DNA of 27,573 nucleotides, from contig JAOUDB010000006.1 in assembly GCA_029859485.1 (NCBI GenBank), positions 1 through 27,573 on the forward strand, given 5' to 3'. Source of the DNA: Desulfuromonadales bacterium. Its GTDB lineage: Bacteria > Desulfobacterota > Desulfuromonadia > Desulfuromonadales > BM103. How positions within the stretch are numbered: position 1 is the first letter of the stretch; each line of letters opens with the position of its first letter. Of the stretch, positions 14,350 to 22,886 are shown one piece after another. Below the pieces are notes generated by a model that was not told the DNA's origin, made no database searches, and saw nothing but the letters and a program-made list of their open reading frames with translations. Both the position numbers and the translations under genes were made by a program.

Positions 14350-15165
14350 CTAAAATATCCAGCCGCTGATCATTATCAGAATACTTGCCACCGTTGCAAC
14401 GACGCAAATTGTGCCCAGAACATTGAAAAATTGTCGGAGAGCTTGTCTTCCACGAACACCGATTGGCAGGACCAGTCCGAACAGGGCTCCACCGACCGCA
14501 CCACCGAGGTGGCCGGCGTTGTCGGCGCCCATCAGCAGTCCGAAGACAAAGGCAATGGCTGCCCAACGGAGCATGTGATTACGGTAATTATGCGCCATGG
14601 GCCCGCCGACGCGGTGAAAGTAGGAGATGGCAAAACCGATCAGGCCGAAGAGTGACCCGGAGGCGCCGACCACCGGAACCCATTGCTTGATGTAAATGAT
14701 TTGCCAACCGAAGCCGGCGAAAGTCGCTGTTAAGGCGGTGAGAACGTAAAGGATGATAAAGCGGACAGTACCGATCTCCTCTTCGACCATCGGCCCAATC
14801 TGGTAGAGGACCATCATGTTGAAGCCCAGGTGGATCAGGCCGCCATGGGCAAAGGCGTAAGTGATACAGCGCCACCACTCTCCCTCAGAAAGAACCAGGG
14901 GCCAGTACTGGGCGCCTGAATGGATCAGAAGATAACCGCCTGGGTTCATGATGGTACCAAGGCCCAGCCCCCCGCCGACTCCCTGTGCGACCATAAGCCC
15001 GTAGAGGAGGAGGTTGATGCCGATCAGGATTTTGGAAACCGACCAGGTGCCGCCTGACGTGTTGCCCTGCATTATGCTGCGTAAATTACGCTCCCATTTC
15101 ATCATGCGCCACTGCCAGCGGGTACCGTTCATGCCGAGGCGGTCAAAAAAACTTTTCCAGTCCAT
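14350..15165 (-). CDS. Rhomboid-family intramembrane serine protease
   Basis: The 271-residue product has at least six hydrophobic helices. The catalytic serine lies in VVGASGSLFGLIGF (S169 in GxSG). The partner histidine lies in ADNAGHLGGAVGGALFG (H219). The conserved loop motif HGGLIHLGFNM occurs near residues 107-117 and corresponds to the HxxxxHxxxN segment that stabilises the oxyanion hole. These three features identify an active rhomboid that cleaves membrane proteins within or near the bilayer. The long cytoplasmic N-terminus with WQWRMMKWERN is basic and aromatic. It lies 28 bases after trmO. Natural substrates cannot be inferred. Confidence 0.94.
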   Translation of the reverse strand: MDWKSFFDRLGMNGTRWQWRMMKWERNLRSIMQGNTSGGTWSVSKILIGINLLLYGLMVAQGVGGGLGLGTIMNPGGYLLIHSGAQYWPLVLSEGEWWRCITYAFAHGGLIHLGFNMMVLYQIGPMVEEEIGTVRFIILYVLTALTATFAGFGWQIIYIKQWVPVVGASGSLFGLIGFAISYFHRVGGPMAHNYRNHMLRWAAIAFVFGLLMGADNAGHLGGAVGGALFGLVLPIGVRGRQALRQFFNVLGTICVVATVASILIMISGWIF

Positions 15166-15193
15166 ATGAGTCTCAGTCCTGAGTCAGGTAAAT

Positions 15194-15592
15194 TTATTCA
15201 CCTGACATAGCGGGTTTGATATCTAGCAATGGCGTACCGTTAAGGCAGTCGAGCCCGCGGACGGTAATAACGCCGTCAGTTATTTGTTCGATCGGCAAGA
15301 CTGCAACACCGATTGGATTAGGGCGATTCGGTGTTCGCAGCGCAAAGACCCCAGCGAGTTCTCCGGTTCGACGTGAATTCTGGCGGATGGCAGAACGTTC
15401 CGCGTGTTCAAGCCAGTAGAGGATCAGAATGCGTTGCCCGGCTTCCAGGCCGAGCAGGCCATCGCGTAACTCATCTTTTAAAACCAGCTCGCAGGGTGGC
15501 CCGTTCGGGTCGATGTTCCTGGGACAATCAGCGAGCGTCTTGTATGGCGTAACGATCTCGCCGATCGGTTTGAAAGTTGCTTGCAGAGTCAT
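15194..15592 (-). CDS. trmO: TrmO-family tRNA methyltransferase (TsaA/UPF0066)
   Basis: The 132-residue protein is a single TsaA-like beta-barrel domain. TrmO N6-methylates t6A37 of some ANN-decoding tRNAs, using S-adenosylmethionine. Diagnostic segments are PIGEIVTPYKT at the start, LILYWLEHAER, FALRTPNRPNPIGVAVL (the RxPxRPNPIG block that binds the methyl donor) and the closing LDCLNGTPLLDIKP. The protein lacks the extra C-terminal domain of E. coli TrmO (235 residues) and is the short archaeal/deltaproteobacterial form. Its ATG follows GGAGA and the LysE stop by only one base, so the genes are coupled. The exact tRNA target is not proven for the short form. Confidence 0.9.
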   Translation of the reverse strand: MTLQATFKPIGEIVTPYKTLADCPRNIDPNGPPCELVLKDELRDGLLGLEAGQRILILYWLEHAERSAIRQNSRRTGELAGVFALRTPNRPNPIGVAVLPIEQITDGVITVRGLDCLNGTPLLDIKPAMSGE

Positions 15593-15593
15593 C

Positions 15594-16220
15594 TTATCTC
15601 TCCGCAGTGACCAGCTTTAAGGCGAGGCCTACAAAGATCGTTCCCGCAGTCCAGTTCATGACCCTTTGCGCACGTTCGGAGCGGTTGAGCCACTCACCCA
15701 GAGCGCCACCAATCAGGGCCATTGCGCCGAACACCAAAATGGTTGCTGTAATGAATATCCCACCGAGGGCAACCATCTGCAGACTGATTGGGCCTCGACC
15801 AGGGTCTGCAAATTGCGGTAGAAAAGCGAGGAAGAAGATCGACACTTTCGGATTGGTCACGTTCATGATGATGCCGCGGCGATAGAGTGTTCCTAGGCAC
15901 TTCTGCTGGTCGCTCTGCATGCGAATCTGTTCCGGTGTAGCGCGAACGATCTGCAAGGCCAGGTAAACCAGGTAGCCGGCGCCAATGATCTTTAACAGTG
16001 TAAACGCGAGCGTTGATGCTTGAAAAATAACAGCGACGCCAAAAGTCACAGCTGCGGTGTGAACGAGAAGACCTGTGCACAAGCCGAAGACAACGACCAG
16101 CCCGGAAAGTTTGCCATGCAGGGCAGATTGTGTAAGCACGAAGACGTTATCCGGTCCCGGTGCAATGGCGAGCAGGGTAGAGGCCAGAAAAAAAGCCGAG
16201 AAGGTTTCAATGGAGAGCAT
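15594..16220 (-). CDS. LysE/RhtB-family amino acid exporter (first of two)
   Basis: The 208-residue inner-membrane protein has about six helices. It has the family's N-terminal signature LAIAPGPDNVFVLTQSALHG, where the PGPD motif is diagnostic, and the second conserved segment GIIMNVTNPKVSIFFLAFLPQF. The family exports amino acids such as threonine, homoserine, lysine or leucine. The substrate cannot be told from sequence. It is followed within one base by trmO and preceded by a paralogue with a 15-bp gap. There is no clear Shine-Dalgarno site before its ATG, which suggests coupling with the upstream gene. Confidence 0.93.
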   Translation of the reverse strand: MLSIETFSAFFLASTLLAIAPGPDNVFVLTQSALHGKLSGLVVVFGLCTGLLVHTAAVTFGVAVIFQASTLAFTLLKIIGAGYLVYLALQIVRATPEQIRMQSDQQKCLGTLYRRGIIMNVTNPKVSIFFLAFLPQFADPGRGPISLQMVALGGIFITATILVFGAMALIGGALGEWLNRSERAQRVMNWTAGTIFVGLALKLVTAER

Positions 16221-16235
16221 AACGACCTGTTTCAG

Positions 16236-16865
16236 TTATCTGATAGAGTTTATAACCTGTAGGCCCAAAACCAGCATCACCACGCCAAAGGTGCGGTCTA
16301 TCCAGTGCCCGAGCTTCACAACCCTCTGACGAATAGCAGTGTTGGTGAAAAAACAGGCCAGGGAGGCAAACCAGAGCATTTGCAACACCATGATCCAGGC
16401 ACCATAGATCGCAAGGTTCAGTAATGGAATGTCCGGAGAGAGTATCACAGTAAACAGTGATAGGAAATATACCGGTGCTTTGGGGTTAAGGGCATTACAG
16501 AAAAAACCTGTTGAAATCATGCGTAAAGCCGAGTTGTTCTTCGCTAGCGGAATTCCCTGGTTATCGTTCGCCGAGTGATGCTTGGCTCGTAACCCTTTTA
16601 TCCCCAGATATATCAGGTAACTTCCACCCGCCAGTTTGACGACCACCATCCATTCGACTGAGTGTGAAACGACGACTGCCAGGCCAGCGGCAGAATAAAG
16701 GATATGTATGGCAAGTCCGAGTGAAATTCCCAGACTTGTAAGGACTCCAGCTGTTCGGCCATGGAGCAGGGATTGTCTTGTCACCAGTGCAAAATCGGGC
16801 CCGGGAGACGCTGCGGCCAAGAGGTGGACAAATGTAACGATGGTGAAGCCTTGCCAGAAATTCAT
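16236..16865 (-). CDS. LysE/RhtB-family amino acid exporter (second of two)
   Basis: The 209-residue product is a paralogue of the adjacent exporter, with the same six-helix layout. The signature is LAAASPGPDFALVTRQSLLHGR, and the second conserved block reads GFFCNALNPKAPVYFLSLF. The two proteins are clearly divergent, so the pair is an old duplication or two acquisitions, not a recent tandem copy. As first gene of the minus-strand series it may drive transcription of lysE, trmO and perhaps later genes. Upstream lie 253 bp shared with the divergent L,D-transpeptidase gene, in which I found no clear promoter. The substrate is unknown. Confidence 0.93.
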   Translation of the reverse strand: MNFWQGFTIVTFVHLLAAASPGPDFALVTRQSLLHGRTAGVLTSLGISLGLAIHILYSAAGLAVVVSHSVEWMVVVKLAGGSYLIYLGIKGLRAKHHSANDNQGIPLAKNNSALRMISTGFFCNALNPKAPVYFLSLFTVILSPDIPLLNLAIYGAWIMVLQMLWFASLACFFTNTAIRQRVVKLGHWIDRTFGVVMLVLGLQVINSIR

Positions 16866-17136
16866 ATGCTTTCGTCTGAAAAATGTCTTAGATGAATTTT
16901 TTTCTTAGCGTAAATATCTATCAGGTTGCCATCATATCCTCGCCATAGGCTGGGTGCAAGTTGGCATCATCTTGGAGGCTCGACTTCTTGTCAAAGATCT
17001 ACGAGCAACATATTGAGAAGAAGGTATAATGAACCGGATGGAAAGATTGTTTTCGCGATGCTTTTGTCAAAAGATTTCTCTTGTCTATGCCTTGGGAGCA
17101 TATTGAAGGGACGTTAAGGTGTCTGGGGGGCCACCA

Positions 17137-18849
17137 ATGTTAAAAATCCTGTTGTCGATGACTTTTGTTTTTCTCTGGGCGCTGCCGGCTATTGCCGGTC
17201 AGGTGTCTGGCATTGATGCGCTTTTTGACAATGAGAACAGGAAACAGATACAAGCCCTTCTGGAAAACAGGAACTCTTCACCAACCTCGCTGGTCAATGT
17301 CTCCCGGTTACTTTCCCACGATCAGATTGCTAAGCTTTATGAACAAAGAGAGTATCAGCCGGTCTGGTTTGATGGCTGGCGACTCAGGCCTGAAGCAGGG
17401 ATTTTACTTGAATATCTACGCAATGCTGGCGCGCTCGGCTTATGTGGCAATGATTATCTGCTGACTGAACTGGAGGGCTTGCTTCGTATTCAAACTGATT
17501 TTGCGCGGCACAGCCTGCCTCTAGCCCCTACCAATCGCGCCGTTCTGGATCTTTTCCTCTCTCAAGCGTTTCTGACTTACGCTACGCATATGGTTGAAGG
17601 GCAGGTCGATCCAGCCTTGGCCCATGTTGACTGGCGTGCCAGACGACGTAAGGCTGACCTGTTAAAGCTTCTTGATTATGCGACCAGGAGCCATCGCATG
17701 GAGCAGGTTCTTGAAGGCTTGAGCCCTCCTCATGAAGGTTATCGCCTTCTGGTTGACACTCTTCAACAGTATCAGGAGCTCTCTGCTCTCGGTGGCTGGC
17801 CCGAAATTCCTTCCGGTGCATCGATTCGTCCTGGCGGTCACGATGAAAGGTTGCCTTTATTACGCACGCTCTTGTTGAAAACCGGAGATCTTGCCGACTC
17901 CGTGACCACGACGACTGATTACGATACCGAAACGGAAGAGGCGGTACGCCTCTTTCAATTCAGGCATGGGCTGGTCGATGATGGAGTGGTCGGTCCTAAA
18001 ACCCTGGAAATTATGAATATTCCCGTTGAAGAACGGATTCGCCAGATTGAATTGAATCTTGAGCGATGGCGCTGGATGCCGAAAAGCTTTGGTAAACGCC
18101 ATATCAGGGTGAATGTTGCCGACTTTTCGCTTAAGGTCGTTGAGGATGACGAAATAGTGCTGCAGATGCCGGTGATCGTCGGAACCCGGTACCGCAAGAC
18201 GCCAGTCTTCTCTGCACGTATGACATATCTCGAGTTTGCTCCTTACTGGACTGTCCCTCCGACGATCCTCAGGGAAGACAAACTGCCAAAGATAAAGCGC
18301 AATCCGGCTTATCTCGAAGAAAAGCATTTTCGGATTCTTTCACGGCAAGAGAAGGGGGCGTTTGTCGATACAGAGGGGATCGATTGGGACACTGTTGAGG
18401 CGGAGACTTTCCCGGGCCTGTTGCGCATGGAGCCAGGGCCGTGGAATCCTTTGGGGCGTGTGAAATTCATGTTCCCGAACAGGTTCAACGTTTATCTGCA
18501 CGATACCAACGAGACATATTTGTTCAGCAACAATGTCCGTTCCTTCAGCTCTGGTTGTATCCGGGTCGAAAGACCACGAGAGCTTGCTTCTTACCTGCTG
18601 GAGAATGAACTTGGAGCAGAGCGTCTGCAAGAACTTTTCGAAGCGACGACCCCGGAACAGGTTCAGATCAAACCTTTGCCAGTACATATCCAGTACTGGA
18701 CAGCTTGGGTTTCTCCGGAAGGGTTGACCCATTTCAGGCGTGATGTCTATTTTCGGGATCTTGATCTGGATGTGGCCCTCACCGAGCCTGCCTACCGAGT
18801 GATCGACCAGTTGGAAGTGAATATCGGTATGCGCCCGGTGAAAAAATAG
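17137..18849 (+). CDS. YcbB/LdtD-type L,D-transpeptidase
   Basis: The protein cross-links peptidoglycan through meso-DAP(3-3) bridges or anchors proteins to it. I prefer ATG 17137, preceded by a G-rich stretch, over GTG 17119, because the signal peptide then begins properly (MLKILLSMTFVFLWALPAIAG). The layout is that of YcbB/LdtD: an N-terminal scaffold domain, a peptidoglycan-binding domain (near residue 270, TETEEAVRLFQFRHGLVDDG) and a YkuD catalytic domain. The active site is H455 (in YLHDTNETYLF) and the SxGCIR cysteine at about residue 474 (SFSSGCIRVERP). At 570 residues the length is near that of LdtD (615). It is transcribed alone. Confidence 0.94.
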   Translation: MLKILLSMTFVFLWALPAIAGQVSGIDALFDNENRKQIQALLENRNSSPTSLVNVSRLLSHDQIAKLYEQREYQPVWFDGWRLRPEAGILLEYLRNAGALGLCGNDYLLTELEGLLRIQTDFARHSLPLAPTNRAVLDLFLSQAFLTYATHMVEGQVDPALAHVDWRARRRKADLLKLLDYATRSHRMEQVLEGLSPPHEGYRLLVDTLQQYQELSALGGWPEIPSGASIRPGGHDERLPLLRTLLLKTGDLADSVTTTTDYDTETEEAVRLFQFRHGLVDDGVVGPKTLEIMNIPVEERIRQIELNLERWRWMPKSFGKRHIRVNVADFSLKVVEDDEIVLQMPVIVGTRYRKTPVFSARMTYLEFAPYWTVPPTILREDKLPKIKRNPAYLEEKHFRILSRQEKGAFVDTEGIDWDTVEAETFPGLLRMEPGPWNPLGRVKFMFPNRFNVYLHDTNETYLFSNNVRSFSSGCIRVERPRELASYLLENELGAERLQELFEATTPEQVQIKPLPVHIQYWTAWVSPEGLTHFRRDVYFRDLDLDVALTEPAYRVIDQLEVNIGMRPVKK

Positions 18850-18943
18850 ATTTTAAATTAGCTTTTATGGACCACGCCCTTGATCGCATCATTGCGTTGA
18901 AAAATAGTTTGCTTATATGTTTGTTTAATTTGTGCGCGCGATT

Positions 18944-20119
18944 TTAAAAAAGGTCTTTGAGCCAACCGAAGGCGACCATGGTGCCGATTGCGGAGCCGAG
19001 TGAAGAGAATAAAAAGACCAACAGAACTCTGGTCAGACGGTTCTTCCACCAACCACTGATGGCCGAGATGTCTTCGGCGACATGTTCCATATCTTTGACC
19101 TGCGGAGGGGCGATAAAGGCCTGTACCAGGCCGGTGACAAACCCGGCGCCGATGGTTGGGTTGAGCGAGGTGATGGGGGCGGCAATAAAGGCGGCCAGTA
19201 TCGTCAGCGGGTGCCCCAATGCAATCAGGGCTCCCAGTGCAGAGAGCACCCCGTTGGCGAGAACCCATGCAATGGCTGCGTCAGCCAGTTGTTCGGTGTT
19301 GCCGGTCATGAATCCTGCGACAAACAGTGCGATGACGATCGCCGGGATCAACCAGGGTACTACTTTCGAGAATGACGTCTTTGCCGGAATAACAGAAAGT
19401 TCATCGATTTCTTCAGTGGAAAAATCCTGCCCCAACTTCTTGAGAATCCCCGGCATATGAGCCGCACCGACGATCGCAACGACCTTTTCTCCCGGTGACT
19501 TGAAGATGCTGTGTGCCATGAAGGTGTCGCGTTCATCAACCAGGATCGTTTTAACGGTCGGCAACACGTCCGCCATTTCGTCGAGCATGGCTGTAAGGGT
19601 ATCTGTCTGACGCAGTTTGGTGAGTTCTTCTTCGTTGAGTTCCTGAGAGTCGAACATGCTGGCGAGAAGAGTTGAGAGGAGAGTCATCTTTTTCCAGAGC
19701 CCTGCTTTGCGCCAGGCTCGCAACAAGGTTGTGCGAATCTCTCGGTCGACCAACTTCAGGTCTTTCCCCAACTCTTGCGCTGTTGCTGCCGCTGCCGCCA
19801 GTTCTGCACCAGGTTTGACGCCTGTCTGTAACCCCATACGTTTCTGAAATGAGGCCAGGGCGAGGTTTGCCAACAAGAAGGGTGCTTGCCCCTGCTTGAG
19901 TACCTGGATCAGGTTGAGTGATTCCCAATGGCGCGGGTTGCTCAAGGCCCTGTGGCGCTGCTCATCTAGCTCAACGCAAACTGTGTCCGGATTCTCTTCC
20001 CGAATAACCACGTTTACCGTATCAACGGACTCCTGGGAAATGTGCGCCGTGCCAACCAGGACAAATTCCCGGTTATCAATGGTCACGCGATGGATGTCGG
20101 CATTCTCAAGAGTTGTCAT
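18944..20119 (-). CDS. TraB/PrgY-family membrane protein
   Basis: The 391-residue protein has an N-terminal TraB domain (about residues 10-240). Its conserved motifs are LVGTAHISQESVD (22-34), VCVELDEQRHRAL (47-59) and VAIVGAAHMPGILKKLG (near 215). It ends with four transmembrane helices (about 255-390). The domain is structurally related to the Tiki/erythromycin-esterase-like proteases, and the GTAH and GAAH histidines with ELDEQR could form a metal site. In enterococci the relative TraB/PrgY limits release of pheromone peptides. The function in deltaproteobacteria is unknown. It lies convergent with the transpeptidase gene and downstream, on the same strand, of the 6S RNA gene. Confidence 0.9.
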   Translation of the reverse strand: MTTLENADIHRVTIDNREFVLVGTAHISQESVDTVNVVIREENPDTVCVELDEQRHRALSNPRHWESLNLIQVLKQGQAPFLLANLALASFQKRMGLQTGVKPGAELAAAAATAQELGKDLKLVDREIRTTLLRAWRKAGLWKKMTLLSTLLASMFDSQELNEEELTKLRQTDTLTAMLDEMADVLPTVKTILVDERDTFMAHSIFKSPGEKVVAIVGAAHMPGILKKLGQDFSTEEIDELSVIPAKTSFSKVVPWLIPAIVIALFVAGFMTGNTEQLADAAIAWVLANGVLSALGALIALGHPLTILAAFIAAPITSLNPTIGAGFVTGLVQAFIAPPQVKDMEHVAEDISAISGWWKNRLTRVLLVFLFSSLGSAIGTMVAFGWLKDLF

Positions 20120-20202
20120 AAAAACCTTCCGAAAGATCCGGGCAAAGATAGCATTGGGCAGATGTGAGGCGAAGGGGAATCAGTGCACCCTCTTATGAAA
20201 GA

Positions 20203-20230
20203 AAAAGACGCCGGATTCCCGACGTCTTTT
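20203..20230 (-). terminator. Intrinsic terminator of the 6S RNA gene
   Basis: AAAAGACG (20203-20210) pairs with CGTCTTTT (20223-20230) around a 12-base loop. On the minus strand it follows the 3' end of the predicted RNA directly and is followed by TTTTTCTTTC, a good T-tract. It works less well on the plus strand. Confidence 0.75.
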
Positions 20231-20235
20231 CTTTT

Positions 20236-20406
20236 GCCCTCCACGCCTGCCGTGGGTTCGTGACCTCACGACGACGGTCAACTAGGTGGGGGGAACGGTG
20301 AACGCTTTAGGCGTCCTGCTTCGAGGCAGGCTGGCACACCACTTTCACAAGAACCTTCCCGATTGAAAAATATTCCGCGTGGGTATAGCAACCACACATA
20401 CAGGGC
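20236..20406 (-). ncRNA. ssrS: 6S RNA (SsrS-like), RNA polymerase regulator
   Basis: Read on the minus strand, this 171-nt region aligns by eye with 6S RNA. The 5' and 3' ends pair (GCCCU with AGGGC), and a further stem joins UGUGG to CCACG. The diagnostic apex is present: GGUGUGCC, then the hairpin CCUGC-CUCGAA-GCAGG, then ACGCCUAAAGCG and UUCACC. This corresponds in E. coli to GGUGAGC, CUCGG-UCCGU-CCGAG, AAGCCUUAAAACUG and UUCACC. 6S RNA mimics an open promoter and sequesters sigma-70 polymerase in stationary phase. No open frame competes for the region, which has a matching promoter upstream and an intrinsic terminator downstream. The exact ends are uncertain. A covariance-model search would settle the call. 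Confidence 0.75.
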
Positions 20407-20438
20407 AGAGAGCAGAATGAATAACCCATTACGTTTTC

Positions 20439-20467
20439 AGTATAGGAAAAATGCTTGTGCAACTCAA
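20439..20467 (-). promoter_or_regulatory. Candidate promoter of the 6S RNA gene
   Basis: On the minus strand, TTGAGT and TATACT are separated by exactly 17 bases. The start would be about 30 bases before the outer stem of the RNA, so some 5' processing or a longer RNA is implied. Prediction by eye. Confidence 0.5.
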
Positions 20468-20609
20468 GGATAAACCCGACGAGAACAAAAAGATTATGCT
20501 TAAAAAGCTGGCATGAAATGCTTCTGAAAAGTCAGGCTTTCCGGTTATCCCGAAACACTCTCTTTAAAGGACCTGATTTCATTGTGTTTTTTGCGGTGGC
20601 ATAAATGGC

Positions 20610-22223
20610 ATGGCTTATGCGTTAATGATCTGTACGATGATGACTGCAAACTTGCCAAATGTCTCTGAGCAAAAATCAGGGCGTTTACTGAATGCGCTGA
20701 TTGAAATAGGCCAGGAGCTCGCCTCAACGACCGATATAGAAGAATTGCTCGATTCTCTGTTGCGGGTCGCCCGCGATGTGTTTCGCTTCGAGAATGCGAT
20801 TATCCGTCTGCTTGATGATGATGGCCTGCACCTTGTTGCTGCTGCGGCTTTTGGTTATACCGAAGAAGCGATGGGCCCGATTATGATTGGTCAAGGTGTT
20901 ATGGGTCGTACTGCCGAAGTCCAAAAGCCCATTCTGGTTGAGGATGTCCGAAAACTCCCCGATTACGTTCCCGGTATTCCCGGTGCCCAGTGTGAACTGG
21001 CTGTTCCTCTGATCAGCAAAAACAAGCTGGTTGGAGTGCTAAACGTTGAGAGCCCGCATCCGGGTGCGTTTTCCCACAGCGATATCGAACCCCTGATGAT
21101 TCTGGGTCGGCAGGCAGCAATCGCCATAGAGAATGCCAAGCTCTATGATCGTCTCAGGAAAATGACTGATGGTTATCGCCAGTTACACGAATTCAACGAC
21201 CGGATTCTGAAGAGCGTCAACCTTGGCGTTTACACTGTTGATGCGGAGTTGGTGATTACCTCGTGGAATCAGCGCATGATTGAGATGAGCGGTGTCGACG
21301 CGGAAACAGCGATCGGCTCAAAGCTCGTGGAGCTTTTCCCCAATTTGATTAAAGAAGGTGTTGTTGACAGGCTTAACCAGGTTCTGCAAAGCGGAACCAA
21401 GGCAAAGCTGCGTCTTCTGCATCGTCAACTGGATGGTACCAACCGTTTCCAGAAGCGCCGCTTGACCCCTCTTTACGATAATGAAGAAGTCATCGGTGTC
21501 GTTGTCATTGTAGAGGATATTACGGAGTTCAAGCGTTTGTTGGATCAGACGATTCAGAGTGAGAAGCTTGCCGAGGTGGGCCGTCTTACGACCGGGATCG
21601 CACATGAGATCAACAATCCTCTCGCCATGGTAGCCTATGCTACCGAACTTTTGAAGCGAGAAAAACCCCTCTCGAGTTTTCAGGAGGAAATGCTTGAAAA
21701 GATCGAAATGGAAGTTGAACGGCTGAAGAATTTGACCGGAGGGCTGCTGTCTTTCTCCAGTAGCCGTGATACGCAGAATCGTATCGTCAATTTGAACGAC
21801 CTGATCGTCGAAGTATTGAAGCTGCTTCGTTTTGAGTTGCAGCGTAAGTCGATTGAGTTCATCACGGAGTTCGGCGAAATCCCCGTGTTGACAGTTGACC
21901 CGAACAAAATCAAACAGGTGGTGATCAACCTGGTGATGAATGCGGCCCATGCGATGCAGGGCCATGGTAAAATTACTGTGACGACCGGCATTAATGCGAC
22001 GGGAATGCTTGAGCTGCAGGTTAGGGACACTGGCCCCGGTATCTCGTCTGAACTTCAGGAGGAGGTCTTTGCTCCTTTCTTTACCACGAAACCTGAGGGT
22101 GAAGGGACCGGTCTGGGGCTTTACATCTGTCAGAATATCATTCGTGAACATGGTGGCACGATTGCCCTGGAGAGCCAGCTGGGAGAGGGCACCCTGTTTC
22201 GTATCAGTTTTCCCGTAGAGTGA
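20610..22223 (+). CDS. Soluble GAF-PAS sensor histidine kinase
   Basis: The 537-residue protein has a GAF domain (about 40-175), a PAS domain (195-310) and a NtrB-like kinase core. The H box is GRLTTGIAHEINNPLAM (H332). The N box is NLVMNAAHAM (N444), the G1 box DTGPGIS (473-479), the F box FAPFFTTK and the G2 box GTGLGLYICQ (499-508). No membrane segment is seen, so the signal is cytoplasmic. No response regulator is encoded beside it, but glnK-amtB follows 294 bp downstream, and a NtrB-like kinase next to nitrogen genes suggests a nitrogen or redox role. The first ATG lies inside a small hairpin (GCATAA 20599-20604 with TTATGC 20615-20620) and has no clear ribosome binding site. Later ATGs at 20625, 20637 and 20640 are alternatives. 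Confidence 0.92.
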   Translation: MAYALMICTMMTANLPNVSEQKSGRLLNALIEIGQELASTTDIEELLDSLLRVARDVFRFENAIIRLLDDDGLHLVAAAAFGYTEEAMGPIMIGQGVMGRTAEVQKPILVEDVRKLPDYVPGIPGAQCELAVPLISKNKLVGVLNVESPHPGAFSHSDIEPLMILGRQAAIAIENAKLYDRLRKMTDGYRQLHEFNDRILKSVNLGVYTVDAELVITSWNQRMIEMSGVDAETAIGSKLVELFPNLIKEGVVDRLNQVLQSGTKAKLRLLHRQLDGTNRFQKRRLTPLYDNEEVIGVVVIVEDITEFKRLLDQTIQSEKLAEVGRLTTGIAHEINNPLAMVAYATELLKREKPLSSFQEEMLEKIEMEVERLKNLTGGLLSFSSSRDTQNRIVNLNDLIVEVLKLLRFELQRKSIEFITEFGEIPVLTVDPNKIKQVVINLVMNAAHAMQGHGKITVTTGINATGMLELQVRDTGPGISSELQEEVFAPFFTTKPEGEGTGLGLYICQNIIREHGGTIALESQLGEGTLFRISFPVE

Positions 22224-22321
22224 GCTTTTAATCTGTGCAAGTCTGTTTAATTATTGAGCATAATGTTGGCATTTGCCTCAACCCTTGTTGTTAAGTGGTT
22301 GAAATAAAAGATAAAATAATT

Positions 22322-22338
22322 TTGGCATGGCAGATGCT
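22322..22338 (+). promoter_or_regulatory. Sigma-54 promoter of glnK-amtB
   Basis: TTGGCATGGCAGATGCT contains GG at 22324-22325 and GC at 22336-22337 with exactly ten bases between, the invariant -24/-12 layout of RpoN promoters. Flanking bases also fit (TTGGCA-, -ATGCT). Transcription would begin near 22349, leaving a leader of about 170 nt before glnK. A sigma-54 promoter is expected for this gene pair under nitrogen limitation. Confidence 0.8.
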
Positions 22339-22408
22339 ATAGAAGATAGCTGACACGGAACACGGTAAAGCGCAACAAGTGATCCGGTAAAATAATCAGC
22401 ACAAACGA

Positions 22409-22452
22409 CGAGACAAAGACGTCTCGATACGAGTTGCTAGGCAATGGCGCCT
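22409..22452 (+). promoter_or_regulatory. Paired hexaloop hairpins in the glnK leader, ANTAR-protein target
   Basis: Hairpin 1 is CGAGAC (22409-22414), loop AAAGAC, GTCTCG (22421-22426). Hairpin 2 is AGGC (22439-22442), loop AATGGC, GCCT (22449-22452), extendable by GTT/AAC (22433-22435 with 22455-22457) across a small internal loop. Both loops are six bases with A at position 1 and G at position 4, the recognition rule for ANTAR-domain antiterminators. Twelve bases separate the hairpins. Hairpin 2 uses bases that form the 5' arm of the following terminator, so the two are mutually exclusive. A bound ANTAR protein would therefore allow read-through into glnK. Confidence 0.75.
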
Positions 22453-22488
22453 TAAACTTCCATCTTCGGAAGCTTAAGGCGCTTTTTT
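22447..22488 (+). terminator. Leader terminator upstream of glnK (regulated attenuator)
   Basis: Arms 22447-22461 and 22468-22482 pair over 14 of 15 positions, with a six-base loop and six Ts at 22483-22488. It lies 29 bases before the glnK start and downstream of the sigma-54 promoter, so it must block glnK unless prevented. It overlaps the second ANTAR hairpin. Confidence 0.85.
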
Positions 22489-22496
22489 ATTTTTAA

Positions 22497-22859
<363 letters not shown>

Positions 22860-22886
22860 TAAAAAAAGATATAAGGAGAAATTATC

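Noticed and set aside
22349..22420. Known metabolite riboswitch in the glnK leader
   Set aside because: No match by eye to glutamine, cyclic di-GMP, TPP or cobalamin consensus; the paired hexaloops explain the leader better.
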